NCBI RefSeq assembly: GCF_026339875.1
Contig: NZ_JAPEPZ010000001.1
Coordinates: 3,534,001-3,598,000, forward strand
DNA from: Streptomyces sp. NBC_01571
Lineage (GTDB): Bacteria; Actinomycetota; Actinomycetes; Streptomycetales; Streptomycetaceae
Length of the DNA stretch: 64,000 bases
Reading direction: 5' to 3'
Shown: piece by piece, positions 24,221-33,192 of the stretch
Numbering within the stretch: position 1 is the stretch's first letter
How the letters are laid out: every line of letters begins with the position of its first letter
The notes under the pieces: model-generated
The model's database searches: none
The model's input: only the letters and a program-made list of their open reading frames with translations
What the model was told of the DNA's origin: nothing
Made by a program: the position numbers and the translations under genes

Positions 24221-25057
24221 CTACTTCGTCACCGCCACCGCCTTGAAGGTCCTGCCCTCCGGTCCCAGGCAGACGAACCAGTCGGACGGGGAGCCGTCCG
24301 CCGGGCGGATCAGGTCCTCGAAGTCCCCGCCGATGCCCGTGCCCGGGGCGGGCCGGTACGCCGTGGTCGTCGTGGCGTCGTCCCAGGTGCAGGTGACCTC
24401 CTGGGCCGTCGTGGAGACCCGGCCGATCACGAGCCGCTCGCCGGACCCTCTCGGCGTCGTCCTCCTGATCTCCAGCGGCAGTGCGGCGGACCACACGTCC
24501 CGGCCCGACATCGTGCCGCGCTTGTCGAACGCCCCCAGCATCTTGGTCGACGTCGTGCCGTCCACGGTCAGGCGCACGAAGTACGCGCTCCTGCCGACGA
24601 GTTGGACGGCGGTCGGCGGCTCCACCCCCGGATTCCCGAACCCGGACCGGGCCATGGCGTCCATCTGGCGCTGTGCCTCCGTCCGGTCACGGGGCGCCCC
24701 CCACACGTAGATGACCACCTTCCACTTCCTGCCCTGGTCGGTTCCCCTGGCCAGGTCGCTGCTCCGCGGCTCGTACAGATGCCGTTCGTCGCTCACCGGC
24801 AGGCGGGTCGCGGCCGGCGCGACCCGCTTCGCGCCGTCGTCCCTCGCCCCGGCCAGCGCCAGCGTCCCCGTCGAGCCAGCGACCACCAGGGCGGCGGTCG
24901 CGGCGATCGCCCAGCGGCGGGCCCTGCGGCGCCGGCCGGCGCGGACCAGCGCCTGGCAGGGGGCCGGGCCGATCCTCACCCCGTCCGCCGCCGTGGCCAG
25001 CAGCACGGCGATGTCCCCGTGCGTCATGTCGTGGTCGGTCTCCCGGTCCGCGTCCAT
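24221..25057 (-). CDS. membrane-anchored partner of the SigE-type sigma factor
   Basis: A 278-residue protein: about 45 cytoplasmic residues, a single transmembrane helix (WAIAATAALVVAGSTGTLALAG, about residues 49-70) and an extracytoplasmic beta-rich domain. It starts within the stop of the sigma gene (TGATG), so translation is coupled. By position it may be an anti-sigma factor, but no zinc-binding anti-sigma motif is visible. Confidence 0.8.
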   Translation of the reverse strand: MDADRETDHDMTHGDIAVLLATAADGVRIGPAPCQALVRAGRRRRARRWAIAATAALVVAGSTGTLALAGARDDGAKRVAPAATRLPVSDERHLYEPRSSDLARGTDQGRKWKVVIYVWGAPRDRTEAQRQMDAMARSGFGNPGVEPPTAVQLVGRSAYFVRLTVDGTTSTKMLGAFDKRGTMSGRDVWSAALPLEIRRTTPRGSGERLVIGRVSTTAQEVTCTWDDATTTTAYRPAPGTGIGGDFEDLIRPADGSPSDWFVCLGPEGRTFKAVAVTK

Positions 25058-25596
25058 CACTTCCGCCCTCCGTACGTCACCATGTCGGCCAGTCCCGGTA
25101 CGGCGCGGAGCTTCGCGATCCCCTTCGCCGCGTTGCTCTTCACCGCGCCCACCGAGCAGCCCATCGCCTCCGCCACCCGCGCCTCGCTCAGGTCCTCCCA
25201 GTACCGCAGGACGACCGCCTCGCGCTGGCGTGGCGGCAGCTGGGCGAGGGCCTTCAGCAGGGCGCTGCGGTCGTCGGCCTGGGCCATCCGGTCGCCGCCC
25301 TCGGGAACCTCGTGGGTGAGGCCCGAGTCGTCCTTCGGCGCCAGGAACTCCTTGAGGCGCCGGCGGTGCCTGCGGGCATGCGCGTTGACCATCACGCGCC
25401 GGACGTAGGCGTCCGGGTCGTCGGCCGTGTCGACCCGGCGCCAGGCCACGTAGATCTGTTCCAGCGTCGACTGGACCAGGTCCTCGGCCGCGTGCTGCTC
25501 CCCCGTGAGGAGGAACGCCGTACGCAGCAGCCGCGGCCAGCGGCCGACGACAAAGCCCTGGAACTCCTCGTCCCGGGCCTGTTTCCGATCCCCCAT
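25057..25596 (-). CDS. SigE family RNA polymerase sigma factor
   Basis: A 179-residue ECF-like sigma factor: region 2 (FVVGRWPRLLRTAFLLTGEQHAAEDLVQSTLEQIYVAWRRV) and region 4 (LPPRQREAVVLRYWEDLSEARVAEAMGCSVGAVKSNAAKGIAKLR). This is the SigE-family subtype common in Streptomyces. ATG 25596 has AGGAGG 6 bases upstream; the GTG two codons earlier falls inside that site. It is transcribed with the membrane protein at 24221. Confidence 0.92.
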   Translation of the reverse strand: MGDRKQARDEEFQGFVVGRWPRLLRTAFLLTGEQHAAEDLVQSTLEQIYVAWRRVDTADDPDAYVRRVMVNAHARRHRRRLKEFLAPKDDSGLTHEVPEGGDRMAQADDRSALLKALAQLPPRQREAVVLRYWEDLSEARVAEAMGCSVGAVKSNAAKGIAKLRAVPGLADMVTYGGRK

Positions 25597-25915
25597 GGGC
25601 ACCTCCTAGATGTTCAAAGGAGTCCACGAGGACCGGTTTTCGTTGCCTCGGTGGCCGGATATCCTCCGCGGCGGTTTCGGCGACCCCGGCGACCCGGCGG
25701 TCCCGGCGGGATCGGCCCCGCGCCGCCGGACCTCACGGGTCACACGGTACGAGGGGCCGGCGCGCGCGGACCCCGGCGGGGCCACCCGCGTCCGGGCCGC
25801 CCTCGCCTCCGGGGTCCGGGCGGGCGTCCGCCCGGCCAGGGCCCGGCCACCGGGGCCGGTCACGACGGCCCCCACGGACGCCGGCCGGGAACGTGCGGAG
25901 CCGGCCGGTCCCGGT
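25597..25915. other. 319-base gap between sigma factor and ltp1
   Basis: No gene supported. The right half is Arg/Pro/Gly-rich frame noise; the AT-richer part around 25605-25670 is probably the sigma-factor promoter on the minus strand. No clear terminator for ltp1 was found. Confidence 0.4.
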
Positions 25916-27112
25916 TCAGCCGCCTGCCGCCCGCAGCAGTGTGACCACGGCCGCCCCGCCGAGCCCGATGTTGTGGGCGAGGCCGACCCGCGCGTCCGCC
26001 ACCTGCCGCTCGCCCGCCTCGCCCCGCAACTGCCAGACCAGCTCGGCCACCTGGGCGATCCCGGTCGCCCCCAGCGGGTGCCCCTTCGAGATCAGACCGC
26101 CGGACGGGTTCACCACCCACCGCCCGCCATAGGTGGTGGCCCCCGATTCGACGAGCTTGCCGGACTCCCCCTCACCGCACATGCCGAGCGCCTCGTACGT
26201 CAGCAGTTCGTTGATCGAGAAGCAGTCGTGCAGTTCCACGACGTCCACGTCCTCGATGCCGAGCCCCGCACGCTCGTAGACCTGGCGTGCGGCCTCCCGG
26301 GACATGGGCTGCCCCACGACGTCGATGCACGACCCGGAGGCGAAGGACTCCTCGGTGTCCGTGGTCATCGCCTGCGCGACGATCTCCACCGCCCTGCCGC
26401 CCAGCCCGCGCTCTTCGGCGAACCGCTCGGACACGACGACGGCCGCCGCGGCGCCGTCGGAGGTGGGCGAGCACTGGAGCTTCGTCAGCGGCCGGTGCAC
26501 GACCCGGGCGGCGAGGACCTCGTCGACCCCGTACACGTCCTGGAACTGGGCGTACGGGTTGTGAGCCGAGTGCCGGTGGTTCTTGGCGCCGACCGCGGCG
26601 AGCTGCGCCTCGGTGGTCCCGTACCGCTCCATGTGCTCGCGTGCCGCGTCGCCGAAGATCTGCGCGGTGGGCGGGGACATCTCGAAGCCGTGCCGCGCGG
26701 CCATGACCCCGTAGTGCCGGGCCACCGGGGAGGTCGCGAAGTCCCCGGCGTCGGCGCCGCCGCCCAGCGCCCCGCGCTTCATCTTCTCGAACCCCAACGC
26801 CAGTACGCAGTCCGAGATCCCGCCCTCGACGAACTGCCGCGCCAGCATCAGCGCGCTCGCCCCGGTGGCGCAGTTGTTGTTGACGTTGTAGACGGGCACG
26901 CCGGTCAGGCCCAGCTCGTAGGCGGCCCGCTGCCCCGCGGTGGAGGCCTGGAAGCAGTGGCCGACGGGCACCTGCCGGACGTCGATGTACGCGATCCCCG
27001 CGTCCCGCAGGGCACGGGTACCCGCCTCCTTCGCCATGTCCCAGTACTGCCAGTCCCGGGTCTCCGGCTTCTCGAAACGGGTCATCCCGACCCCGACGAC
27101 GTACGCCTTCAC
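25916..27112 (-). CDS. ltp1: Ltp1-type thiolase (SCP-x/lipid-transfer thiolase family)
   Basis: A 398-residue thiolase-fold enzyme closely resembling mycobacterial Ltp1: it begins KAYVVGVGMTRFEKP and carries VNNNCATGASAL (Cys81), HDCFSINELLTYEALG and GGRWVVNPSGGLISKGHPLGATG. These enzymes act on acyl-CoAs in lipid or steroid degradation as thiolases or aldolase-like partners. GTG 27112 has GGGGGTG upstream; the longer frame would run into the operator. A perfect KstR-type box at 27144 and a CTGACG-N5-TCAG site at 27172 lie directly upstream. Confidence 0.9.
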   Translation of the reverse strand: MKAYVVGVGMTRFEKPETRDWQYWDMAKEAGTRALRDAGIAYIDVRQVPVGHCFQASTAGQRAAYELGLTGVPVYNVNNNCATGASALMLARQFVEGGISDCVLALGFEKMKRGALGGGADAGDFATSPVARHYGVMAARHGFEMSPPTAQIFGDAAREHMERYGTTEAQLAAVGAKNHRHSAHNPYAQFQDVYGVDEVLAARVVHRPLTKLQCSPTSDGAAAAVVVSERFAEERGLGGRAVEIVAQAMTTDTEESFASGSCIDVVGQPMSREAARQVYERAGLGIEDVDVVELHDCFSINELLTYEALGMCGEGESGKLVESGATTYGGRWVVNPSGGLISKGHPLGATGIAQVAELVWQLRGEAGERQVADARVGLAHNIGLGGAAVVTLLRAAGG

Positions 27113-27143
27113 GGCACCCCCAGCCTCGTGGTGCGCGCCAGAG

Positions 27144-27157
27144 TAGAACACGTTCTA
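27144..27157. promoter_or_regulatory. KstR-type operator upstream of ltp1
   Basis: TAGAACACGTTCTA matches TnnAACnnGTTnnA perfectly and extends to 9-bp arms GAGTAGAAC/GTTCTACTC around a 2-base centre (27141-27160). It is 32 bases upstream of the GTG start and is the best KstR-like site in the window. Confidence 0.85.
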
Positions 27158-27171
27158 CTCATCCACCAGGT

Positions 27172-27186
27172 CTGACGGTCGTTCAG
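27172..27186. promoter_or_regulatory. CTGACG-N5-TCAG motif, site 2
   Basis: CTGACGGTCGTTCAG, 60 bases upstream of ltp1 and 14 bases beyond its KstR-type box. Confidence 0.6.
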
Positions 27187-27337
27187 ATCCTCACGAGAAG
27201 GTCAAGTTTTCGTTAGTACGCCGAAGCATCGGAATAGTTGCCCCGGCAGACCGGGTTCACCTTGCACGTATCCCGCACCGACTCCCGCACGGATCGTTCT
27301 CGCCTGCTCTCTTCTCCCGGCCTGGAGGCCTCACGCA

Positions 27338-29077
27338 ATGACGCACACGACGACCCAACAGCCCGCCCGGAGGACCAGTGCTGCGGTCGTGCCGGTGCTG
27401 GCCTTCGCGGGCATCGTTGTCGCGGTGATGCAGACCCTGCTCGTCCCGGTCATCAAGGACCTGCCGGAGCTGCTGGGTACCGCCCCCAGCAACGCCACCT
27501 GGGTCATGACCTCGACGTTGCTCGCGGGAGCCGTCGCCACCCCGATCATGGGCCGCCTCGGTGACCTCTTCGGCAAGCGGCGCATGCTGCTCATGAGCCT
27601 GTCCGTGATGGTCGTCGGCTCACTGATCGCCGGGTTCACCAGCGACCTGCTCGTGATGATCGCCGGCCGCGCCCTGCAGGGCTTCGCCATGGGCGCGATC
27701 CCGCTCGGCATCGGCCTGATGCGCGACATGCTGCCCCGCGAGAAGCTCGGCTCGGCGATGGCCCTGATGAGCTCCTCGATCGGTGTCGGCGGCGGTCTCG
27801 CACTGCCGCTCTCGGCCCTGGTCGCGCAGCACGCCGACTGGCACTCCCTGTTCTTCCTCGCCGCCGGACTCGGCGTCGTCTCCATCGTGCTGACCCTCGT
27901 CGCCGTACCGGAGTCCCCGATGCGCGCGGAGGGCACCTTCGACGTGCTGGGGGCGATAGGCCTGTCCGCGGGTCTCGTCCTCTTCCTGCTGCCGATCACC
28001 AAGGGCAGTGACTGGGGCTGGAGCTCGGGCACCACGCTCGGCCTGTTCGGCGCCTCCGCCGTCGTGCTCGTGCTGTGGGGCGTGATGGAGCTGCGCGTCA
28101 AGGCGCCGCTGGTCGACCTGCGCACCACCGTCCGCCGCTCGGTGCTCTTCACCAACCTCGCCTCGATCATGGTCGGGGTCTCCTTCTACGTCGTCTCCCT
28201 CGTCCTGCCGCAGCTCCTCCAGCTGCCTGAGGCCACCGGTTACGGGCTCGGCCAGTCGATGGTGGTCGCCGGTCTGTGCGTGGCGCCGCTCGGCCTGACG
28301 ATGATGTTCACCGCGCCGGTCTACGCCCGGATCTCCGCCAAGTACGGCCCCAAGGTCACGCTGATCATCGGCATGCTGATCATCGGGATCGGCTACGGCG
28401 CGGGGCTCGGCCTGATGAGCGCCGCCTGGCAGACGATCGTGATCGCGGTGGTCCTGGGCGCGGGCATCGGCCTCGCCTACTCCTCGCTGCCCGCGCTGAT
28501 CGTCGGCTCCGTCCCGGCCTCGGAGACGGGCGCGGCCAACGGCCTCAACACCCTGATGCGCTCGATCGGCACGTCGGTGTCCAGCGCCGTCATCGGCATG
28601 GTGCTCGCGAACACGGCGAACGACGTCGGCGGTGTCGCGGTCCCGACCATGCACGGCTTCCGGGTCTCCTTCATGATCGCGACGGGCGCGGTGGCCGTCG
28701 GCCTGGTCATGGCCCTCTTCCTGCCCCGCCAGCGGCAGGCGACCAAGCCGCAGCTGCTCGCCAGCAGCGCCGAGGACGCCGCGCTGGAGCGGGCCCACGA
28801 GGTGCTCGGCGGCTTCCGCGGCCGGGTCCTGACCACCGCCGGTGATCCCGTCGCCCGCGCCAAGGTCACCCTGATCGACCGGCGCGGCCGTCAGGCGGGC
28901 GCCACGCTCTCCGGGGAGGACGGCTGCTACGCGCTGGCCGTGCCCGCCGAGGGCGCGTACGTCCTCGCCGCCCGGGCCGCGGGCCACGGTCCGCTCGCCT
29001 CCTCGGCGACGCACTCCGGCGACGACCGTCCGGTCGACCTGGATCTCGCCCTGCCGGGCGAGACCGTCCCCGCGTAG
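27338..29077 (+). CDS. MFS (DHA2-type) transporter with C-terminal beta-sandwich domain
   Basis: A 579-residue protein. Residues about 15-465 are a 14-helix major facilitator, with the loop motif GRLGDLFGKRR after helix 2. Residues about 490-575 are soluble and read as a carboxypeptidase-regulatory/CnaB-like beta-sandwich (FRGRVLTTAGDPVARAKVTLIDRRGRQAGATLSGEDGCYALAVPAEGAYVLAARAAGHGP). Such a fusion is not standard for the family. GGAGG at 27324-27328 precedes ATG 27338. It shares the upstream region with ltp1 but there is no evidence that they work together. Confidence 0.88.
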   Translation: MTHTTTQQPARRTSAAVVPVLAFAGIVVAVMQTLLVPVIKDLPELLGTAPSNATWVMTSTLLAGAVATPIMGRLGDLFGKRRMLLMSLSVMVVGSLIAGFTSDLLVMIAGRALQGFAMGAIPLGIGLMRDMLPREKLGSAMALMSSSIGVGGGLALPLSALVAQHADWHSLFFLAAGLGVVSIVLTLVAVPESPMRAEGTFDVLGAIGLSAGLVLFLLPITKGSDWGWSSGTTLGLFGASAVVLVLWGVMELRVKAPLVDLRTTVRRSVLFTNLASIMVGVSFYVVSLVLPQLLQLPEATGYGLGQSMVVAGLCVAPLGLTMMFTAPVYARISAKYGPKVTLIIGMLIIGIGYGAGLGLMSAAWQTIVIAVVLGAGIGLAYSSLPALIVGSVPASETGAANGLNTLMRSIGTSVSSAVIGMVLANTANDVGGVAVPTMHGFRVSFMIATGAVAVGLVMALFLPRQRQATKPQLLASSAEDAALERAHEVLGGFRGRVLTTAGDPVARAKVTLIDRRGRQAGATLSGEDGCYALAVPAEGAYVLAARAAGHGPLASSATHSGDDRPVDLDLALPGETVPA

Positions 29078-29100
29078 GTCCGGGCGCACCAGCCCACCCC

Positions 29101-29195
29101 CACCGGGCCGGCACCACCTGGACCGCACCAGCGCCACCGGGCCGGCACCACCCGGACCAGCCGGACCGTGCCGGCCCCGCACCGGGCCGGCACCA
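29101..29195. repeat. three direct copies of a 16-bp GC-rich repeat
   Basis: CACCGGGCCGGCACCA at 29101-29116, 29135-29150 and 29180-29195, in the gap after the MFS gene. GGCCGG within it is self-complementary, so it may help form hairpins for termination. Confidence 0.8.
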
Positions 29196-29334
29196 GCGGT
29201 CCCGCCGACGACGCCCCCCGTGGGGCCCCGCCCGCGCACAGCCCACCCCCGTCGCCCCCCGCGGCGGGGGTGTGGTGCAGCATGGGGCGCTCACGGGCCC
29301 GTGCAGGAGGGACCGGTACCAGCTGGAGGACCCC

Positions 29335-29997
29335 ATGCCCGCGGCACCCAAGCCGGAGATCCTCGCCGCCTTCGAGGCCGCCAAGGGCTTCATGCCGCTC
29401 GACGAGGGCCTCGCGCTATACGACGCCGCCGTCGAGGCGGGCCGGCTCGGACTGCCCCTCCTCGAGGTCGGCACCTACTGCGGGCGCTCCACGATCCTGC
29501 TCGCCGACGCGGCGCGCGCGGCCGGGGTGACGGCTATCACGGTCGACCATCACCGGGGCAGCGAGGAGCAGCAGCCCGGGTGGGAGTACCACGACCCGTC
29601 AACGGTCGACCCCGAGATCGGCCGGATGGACACGCTGCCCACCTTCCGCCGCACCCTCCACCGGGCGGGGCTCGAGGAGCAGGTGGTCGCGATCGTCGGC
29701 CGCTCACCGCAGATCGCCGCGTTCTGGGGGACGCCGCTCGGTCTCGTCTTCATCGACGGCGGCCACACGGACGAGCACGCGTCCGGCGACTACGAGGGCT
29801 GGGCCCCCCATGTGGCCGAGGGCGGCCTGCTGTTGATCCACGACGTGTTCCCGGACCCGGCCGACGAGTTCACCGGTCAGGCCCCGTACCGCGTCTACCT
29901 CCGGGCCCTGGAGTCGGGCGCGTTCACGGAGATCTCGGTGACCGACTCGCTGCGCGTCCTGCGGCGAACGGGAGCAGGGATCCGAGGTCGCGGTTAG
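29335..29997 (+). CDS. class I SAM-dependent methyltransferase (Methyltransf_24 type)
   Basis: A 220-residue methyltransferase with motif I LLEVGTYCGRSTILLADAA, an acidic motif II ITVDHHRG, and VFIDGGHTDEHASGDYEGW. The FIDGGH signature is typical of the cephalosporin-hydroxylase/Methyltransf_24 group. GGAGGA precedes ATG 29335. It is 11 bases ahead of the amidase gene and probably co-transcribed. Substrate unknown. Confidence 0.87.
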   Translation: MPAAPKPEILAAFEAAKGFMPLDEGLALYDAAVEAGRLGLPLLEVGTYCGRSTILLADAARAAGVTAITVDHHRGSEEQQPGWEYHDPSTVDPEIGRMDTLPTFRRTLHRAGLEEQVVAIVGRSPQIAAFWGTPLGLVFIDGGHTDEHASGDYEGWAPHVAEGGLLLIHDVFPDPADEFTGQAPYRVYLRALESGAFTEISVTDSLRVLRRTGAGIRGRG

Positions 29998-30007
29998 AGT
30001 CGCAGAC

Positions 30008-31006
30008 GTGTCGTACGTAGGCCCTGACTTCGATCCTCCCCAGCCGCGCCGCCCCGGGCGCGGGCCGATGACGGTGACGCTCGCCGCGCTGGTGACGGGC
30101 TCACTGGTGGGATGGCTGGTGTGGCAGGCGGTGGATGACCCGGGCGGTTCCTCCGGAGCCGCCTCGTCCTCGTCCATCTCGCCGACGTCCCCGTCCTCCG
30201 GGGCCGCCGCGTCCTCCGCGTCCCGGACACCGTCGGCGTCCGGGACGGGTGACGCGCAGCACCGGAGCCCGTCGCCCTCCGGCACCGCCACCCGTTCCGG
30301 CCCCTCCACCGCGGGTGGTCCCGGCGCCTCCGGCCCGCTCAAGGGCAAGGTCGTGGTCGTCGACCCGGGACACAACCCGGGCAACTTCCAGCACTCGGCC
30401 GAGATCAACCGCAAGGTGAACATCGGCACGAACTCCAAGGAGTGCGACACCACCGGCACGTCTACCAACGCGGGTTACGCCGAAGCCCGGTTCACCCTCG
30501 ATGTCGCCCGCAGGCTGCGCACGCTCCTCCAACAGGAGGGCGCCACGGTGAAGTTCACCCAGGACGGCGACCGCTCCTGGGGCCCGTGCGTCGACGAGCG
30601 GGCCCGGATCGGCAACGACTCGCACGCCGACGCGGTCGTCTCCATCCACGCGGACGGCTCCGCAGCCGGCAACCGCGGCTTCCACGTCATCCTCCCCGCG
30701 TCCGTCCACTCGGGCGACGCCGACACCCGGCCCATCGTCGCCCGGTCGCGCGATCTGGGTGAGCGCATCGCGGGCAACTTCGTCCGCGCCACCGGAAGCG
30801 CGCCCTCCAACTACGTCGGCGGCGGCACCGGACTGGACGTCCGCAGCGATCTCGGCGGTCTCAATCTGTCAACGGTTCCGAAGGTGTTCATCGAGTGCGG
30901 CAACATGCGCGATAGCAAGGACGCGGCGTTGCTGACCAGCGGCGCGTGGCGGCAGAAGGCGGCGCGTGGAATCTCTGAGGGAATCGTGGGTTTCCTGCGC
31001 GGGTAG
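30008..31006 (+). CDS. N-acetylmuramoyl-L-alanine amidase (Amidase_3)
   Basis: A 332-residue membrane-anchored peptidoglycan amidase. A short cytoplasmic tail precedes one transmembrane helix (VTLAALVTGSLVGWLVW, residues about 22-40), followed by a Ser/Pro/Ala-rich linker (about 45-108) and the catalytic domain. Zinc ligands and catalytic Glu are visible in VVDPGHNPG, AEARFTLDVARRL, VVSIHADG and FIECGNM. It starts with GTG. It cleaves the bond between N-acetylmuramic acid and L-alanine outside the cell. Confidence 0.92.
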   Translation: MSYVGPDFDPPQPRRPGRGPMTVTLAALVTGSLVGWLVWQAVDDPGGSSGAASSSSISPTSPSSGAAASSASRTPSASGTGDAQHRSPSPSGTATRSGPSTAGGPGASGPLKGKVVVVDPGHNPGNFQHSAEINRKVNIGTNSKECDTTGTSTNAGYAEARFTLDVARRLRTLLQQEGATVKFTQDGDRSWGPCVDERARIGNDSHADAVVSIHADGSAAGNRGFHVILPASVHSGDADTRPIVARSRDLGERIAGNFVRATGSAPSNYVGGGTGLDVRSDLGGLNLSTVPKVFIECGNMRDSKDAALLTSGAWRQKAARGISEGIVGFLRG

Positions 31007-31164
31007 TGACCGGCGGGCCGCACCCTCCGGACACCCCGATCGTATGGGCGATAGTGTCGCCTTTACGATGTGGGGCCGCCCCCGCGCTTCACACCAGGGC
31101 CCGACGGCGACATGGTGTCAGCGATGCCTCCACCGACGACGAGACGACTGACGAAGGACCTGAA

Positions 31165-32016
31165 GTGAATATCCGCTCCCTCACTCGAGGCGACGGCGTG
31201 GTGATCGGAGCAGCGGTCCTGCTGTTCATCGCGTCGTTCCTCGCCATCTTTTCGATCGACGACGTTCCGACCGCCGACGGGCGAACGGTCCGCGTCGACA
31301 GCCCCAGCACCTGGGCGAGCGGCCCCTTCGTACTGAGCGTGATCCTGGCCGGCATCCTCGGAGCCGGACTGGTCGTCGCCTCCCGCGCGCTGCCGCACGT
31401 ATCCAAGGTCGCCGGACTCGACCTCGGCCCGTTCGGTGTCGCCTTCACCGTCTTCGCCGCGTGGAGCGCGCTCGGGAACGTCTTCGACCCGACGGGCGGC
31501 TTCAACAACATCCAGGGCGGGGGCGGCGGTGTGGGCCCCGGCATCGGCCTCATCCTGTCCCTCGTCGCGACGCTGATCATGGCGGCCGCCGCGATCGCCA
31601 CCCCGCTCGTCCCCGCGCTCCAGGTCGGCCTCGTGCCCGCCCCGAAGCCCGCCGCCCCCCAGCCCTACGGCGGTCAGCCGCAGGGTGGTTACGGGTACCC
31701 GGGTGCCCAGCAGCCGGGTCAGCCCTACGGCGGTCAGCCGCAGCAGGGGCAGCCGTTCGGCGCGCAGCCCAGCCAGCCGCAGCAGGCGCCGGCCCCGCAG
31801 GCGCAGCAGCCCGCCGGGGACTTCTCGCCGTTCTGGTTCGCCGTGCCGGTGCCGCGTCCGCTGTTCTCGGAGGACGGTTCGCCGGCGCCGATCGCCGAGC
31901 TCGCGCCGGGCACCTGGTACCTGGCCGTGGAGCAGCGCGGCCAGCACCTGGTGGCGCAGACGCAGGACGGTCGCCGCGGTGTGCTGCAGGACATCTCGGG
32001 GATCCAGCGCGGCTGA
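31165..32016 (+). CDS. DUF5336-type membrane protein
   Basis: A 283-residue protein with four hydrophobic segments in residues 10-155 (VVIGAAVLLFIASFLAIFSI, FVLSVILAGILGAGLVVAS, FGVAFTVFAAWSALGNVF, IGLILSLVATLIMAAAAIATPLV), then a Gln/Gly/Pro repeat region (PYGGQPQGGYGYPG, PYGGQPQQGQPFG), and a C-terminal cytosolic-type domain (FSPFWFAVPVPRPL to GVLQDISGIQRG). The arrangement matches the actinobacterial DUF5336 family. GTG 31165 follows AAGGA. Function unknown. Confidence 0.85.
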   Translation: MNIRSLTRGDGVVIGAAVLLFIASFLAIFSIDDVPTADGRTVRVDSPSTWASGPFVLSVILAGILGAGLVVASRALPHVSKVAGLDLGPFGVAFTVFAAWSALGNVFDPTGGFNNIQGGGGGVGPGIGLILSLVATLIMAAAAIATPLVPALQVGLVPAPKPAAPQPYGGQPQGGYGYPGAQQPGQPYGGQPQQGQPFGAQPSQPQQAPAPQAQQPAGDFSPFWFAVPVPRPLFSEDGSPAPIAELAPGTWYLAVEQRGQHLVAQTQDGRRGVLQDISGIQRG

Positions 32017-32035
32017 CGCGCACAGGTCTCCGCGC

Positions 32036-32063
32036 GGCCCCTCGCCCTTTCGGGCGGGGGGCC
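32036..32063 (+). terminator. terminator after the DUF5336 gene
   Basis: GGCCCCTCGCCC / GGGCGGGGGGCC, a 12-bp stem with one T-G wobble and a TTTC loop, 20 bases after the stop. Confidence 0.75.
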
Positions 32064-32096
32064 GTTGCCGTACAGTCGCCTGACGGTTGCACAGAG

Positions 32097-32111
32097 CTGA
32101 CGATGCGTCAG
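32097..32111. promoter_or_regulatory. CTGACG-N5-TCAG motif, site 3 (with adjacent near match)
   Basis: CTGACGATGCGTCAG (perfect arms CTGACG/CGTCAG) lies 22 bases upstream of the LLM oxidoreductase start. A one-mismatch copy, CTGACGGTTGCACAG, sits at 32080-32094, 17 bases before it, giving a tandem arrangement. Confidence 0.65.
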
Positions 32112-32132
32112 AACATGGCGCCTGGAGGGGAC

Positions 32133-33167
32133 ATGCGGCTCGGTCTCGCACTCGGTTACTGGGGGCGCGGCCCCTCCGCGGACCATCTGCCGCTGGCGCT
32201 GGAGGCGGAACGGCTCGGCTATCACTCCGTGTGGACGGCCGAGTCCTGGGGTTCGGACGCCTTCACCCCGCTGACCTGGATCGCCGCGCAGACCACCCGT
32301 ATCCGCCTCGGTACGGCGGTCGCGCAGATGGCCGCCCGCTCCCCCACCACGACCGCGATGCACGCGCTCACGCTGGACCACCTCTCGGGCGGCCGGATGA
32401 TGCTCGGTCTCGGCCTGTCGGGGCCGCAGGTGGTGGAGGGCTGGTACGGGCGCCCCTTCCCCAAGTCCCCGCTGACCGCGACCCGGGAGTACGTGGACGT
32501 CGTACGCCAGGTCCTCAGACGCGAGGGGCCCGTGCGACTCGACGGGCGTTTCCACTCCCATCCCTACCGGGGGGCCGACGGCACGGGGCTCGGCAAGGCG
32601 CTGCGTCCGATCACCCATCCCCTCCGCGCCGACCTGCCCGTCCTGCTCGGCGCCGAGGGGCCGAAGAACATCGCGCAGACGACCCGGATCGCGGACGGAT
32701 GGCTGCCGCTGCACTGGTCGCCCACCCGTCCGCAGGCGTACGAGGCTGCGCTGGCGGAGCTGGGTGACGCCCGCACCGGAGCGGGCGCGGCGCCGTTCCT
32801 CGTCGCGCCCATGGCCCATGTCCGCGTCTGCGACGACGTCGCCGAGGGGCTGCTGCCCGTCAAGGCGATGCTCGGCTTCTACATCGGCGGCATGGGGCAC
32901 TCGGCGCGCAACTTCCACGCCGATCTGATGGCACGCATGGGCTACGAGGAGGAGGCGCGGCTCATCCAGGAGCTGTTCCTCGCCGGGCGCCGTCAGGAGG
33001 CGGTGCTCGCCGTGCCGGACGCCTTCGCCGACGAGATCTCACTGGTCGGGCCGCGTGAGCGCATCGCCGAACGGCTCGAACTGTGGCGCAAGGGACCGGT
33101 GACAGACCTGCTGGCGCTGTCGCCGGACCCTCACTCGCTTCGCGTCCTGGCGGATCTCAACTCCTAG
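32133..33167 (+). CDS. LLM class F420-dependent oxidoreductase, Rv3520c-like
   Basis: A 344-residue TIM-barrel luciferase-like enzyme beginning MRLGLALGYWGRGP, with SVWTAESWGSDAFTPLTWIAAQTTRIRLGTAV, LDHLSGGRMMLGLGLSGPQVVEGWYG and PVLLGAEGPKNI. These match the Rv3520c-type F420 oxidoreductases; the M. tuberculosis gene lies in the cholesterol-degradation cluster. ATG 32133 was chosen for its GGAGGGG; an upstream ATG lies inside the palindrome at 32097. It probably reduces or oxidises a lipid or steroid intermediate with F420. Confidence 0.9.
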   Translation: MRLGLALGYWGRGPSADHLPLALEAERLGYHSVWTAESWGSDAFTPLTWIAAQTTRIRLGTAVAQMAARSPTTTAMHALTLDHLSGGRMMLGLGLSGPQVVEGWYGRPFPKSPLTATREYVDVVRQVLRREGPVRLDGRFHSHPYRGADGTGLGKALRPITHPLRADLPVLLGAEGPKNIAQTTRIADGWLPLHWSPTRPQAYEAALAELGDARTGAGAAPFLVAPMAHVRVCDDVAEGLLPVKAMLGFYIGGMGHSARNFHADLMARMGYEEEARLIQELFLAGRRQEAVLAVPDAFADEISLVGPRERIAERLELWRKGPVTDLLALSPDPHSLRVLADLNS

Positions 33168-33192
33168 TGTCGCGACAGGGCGGAAGGGGTTC

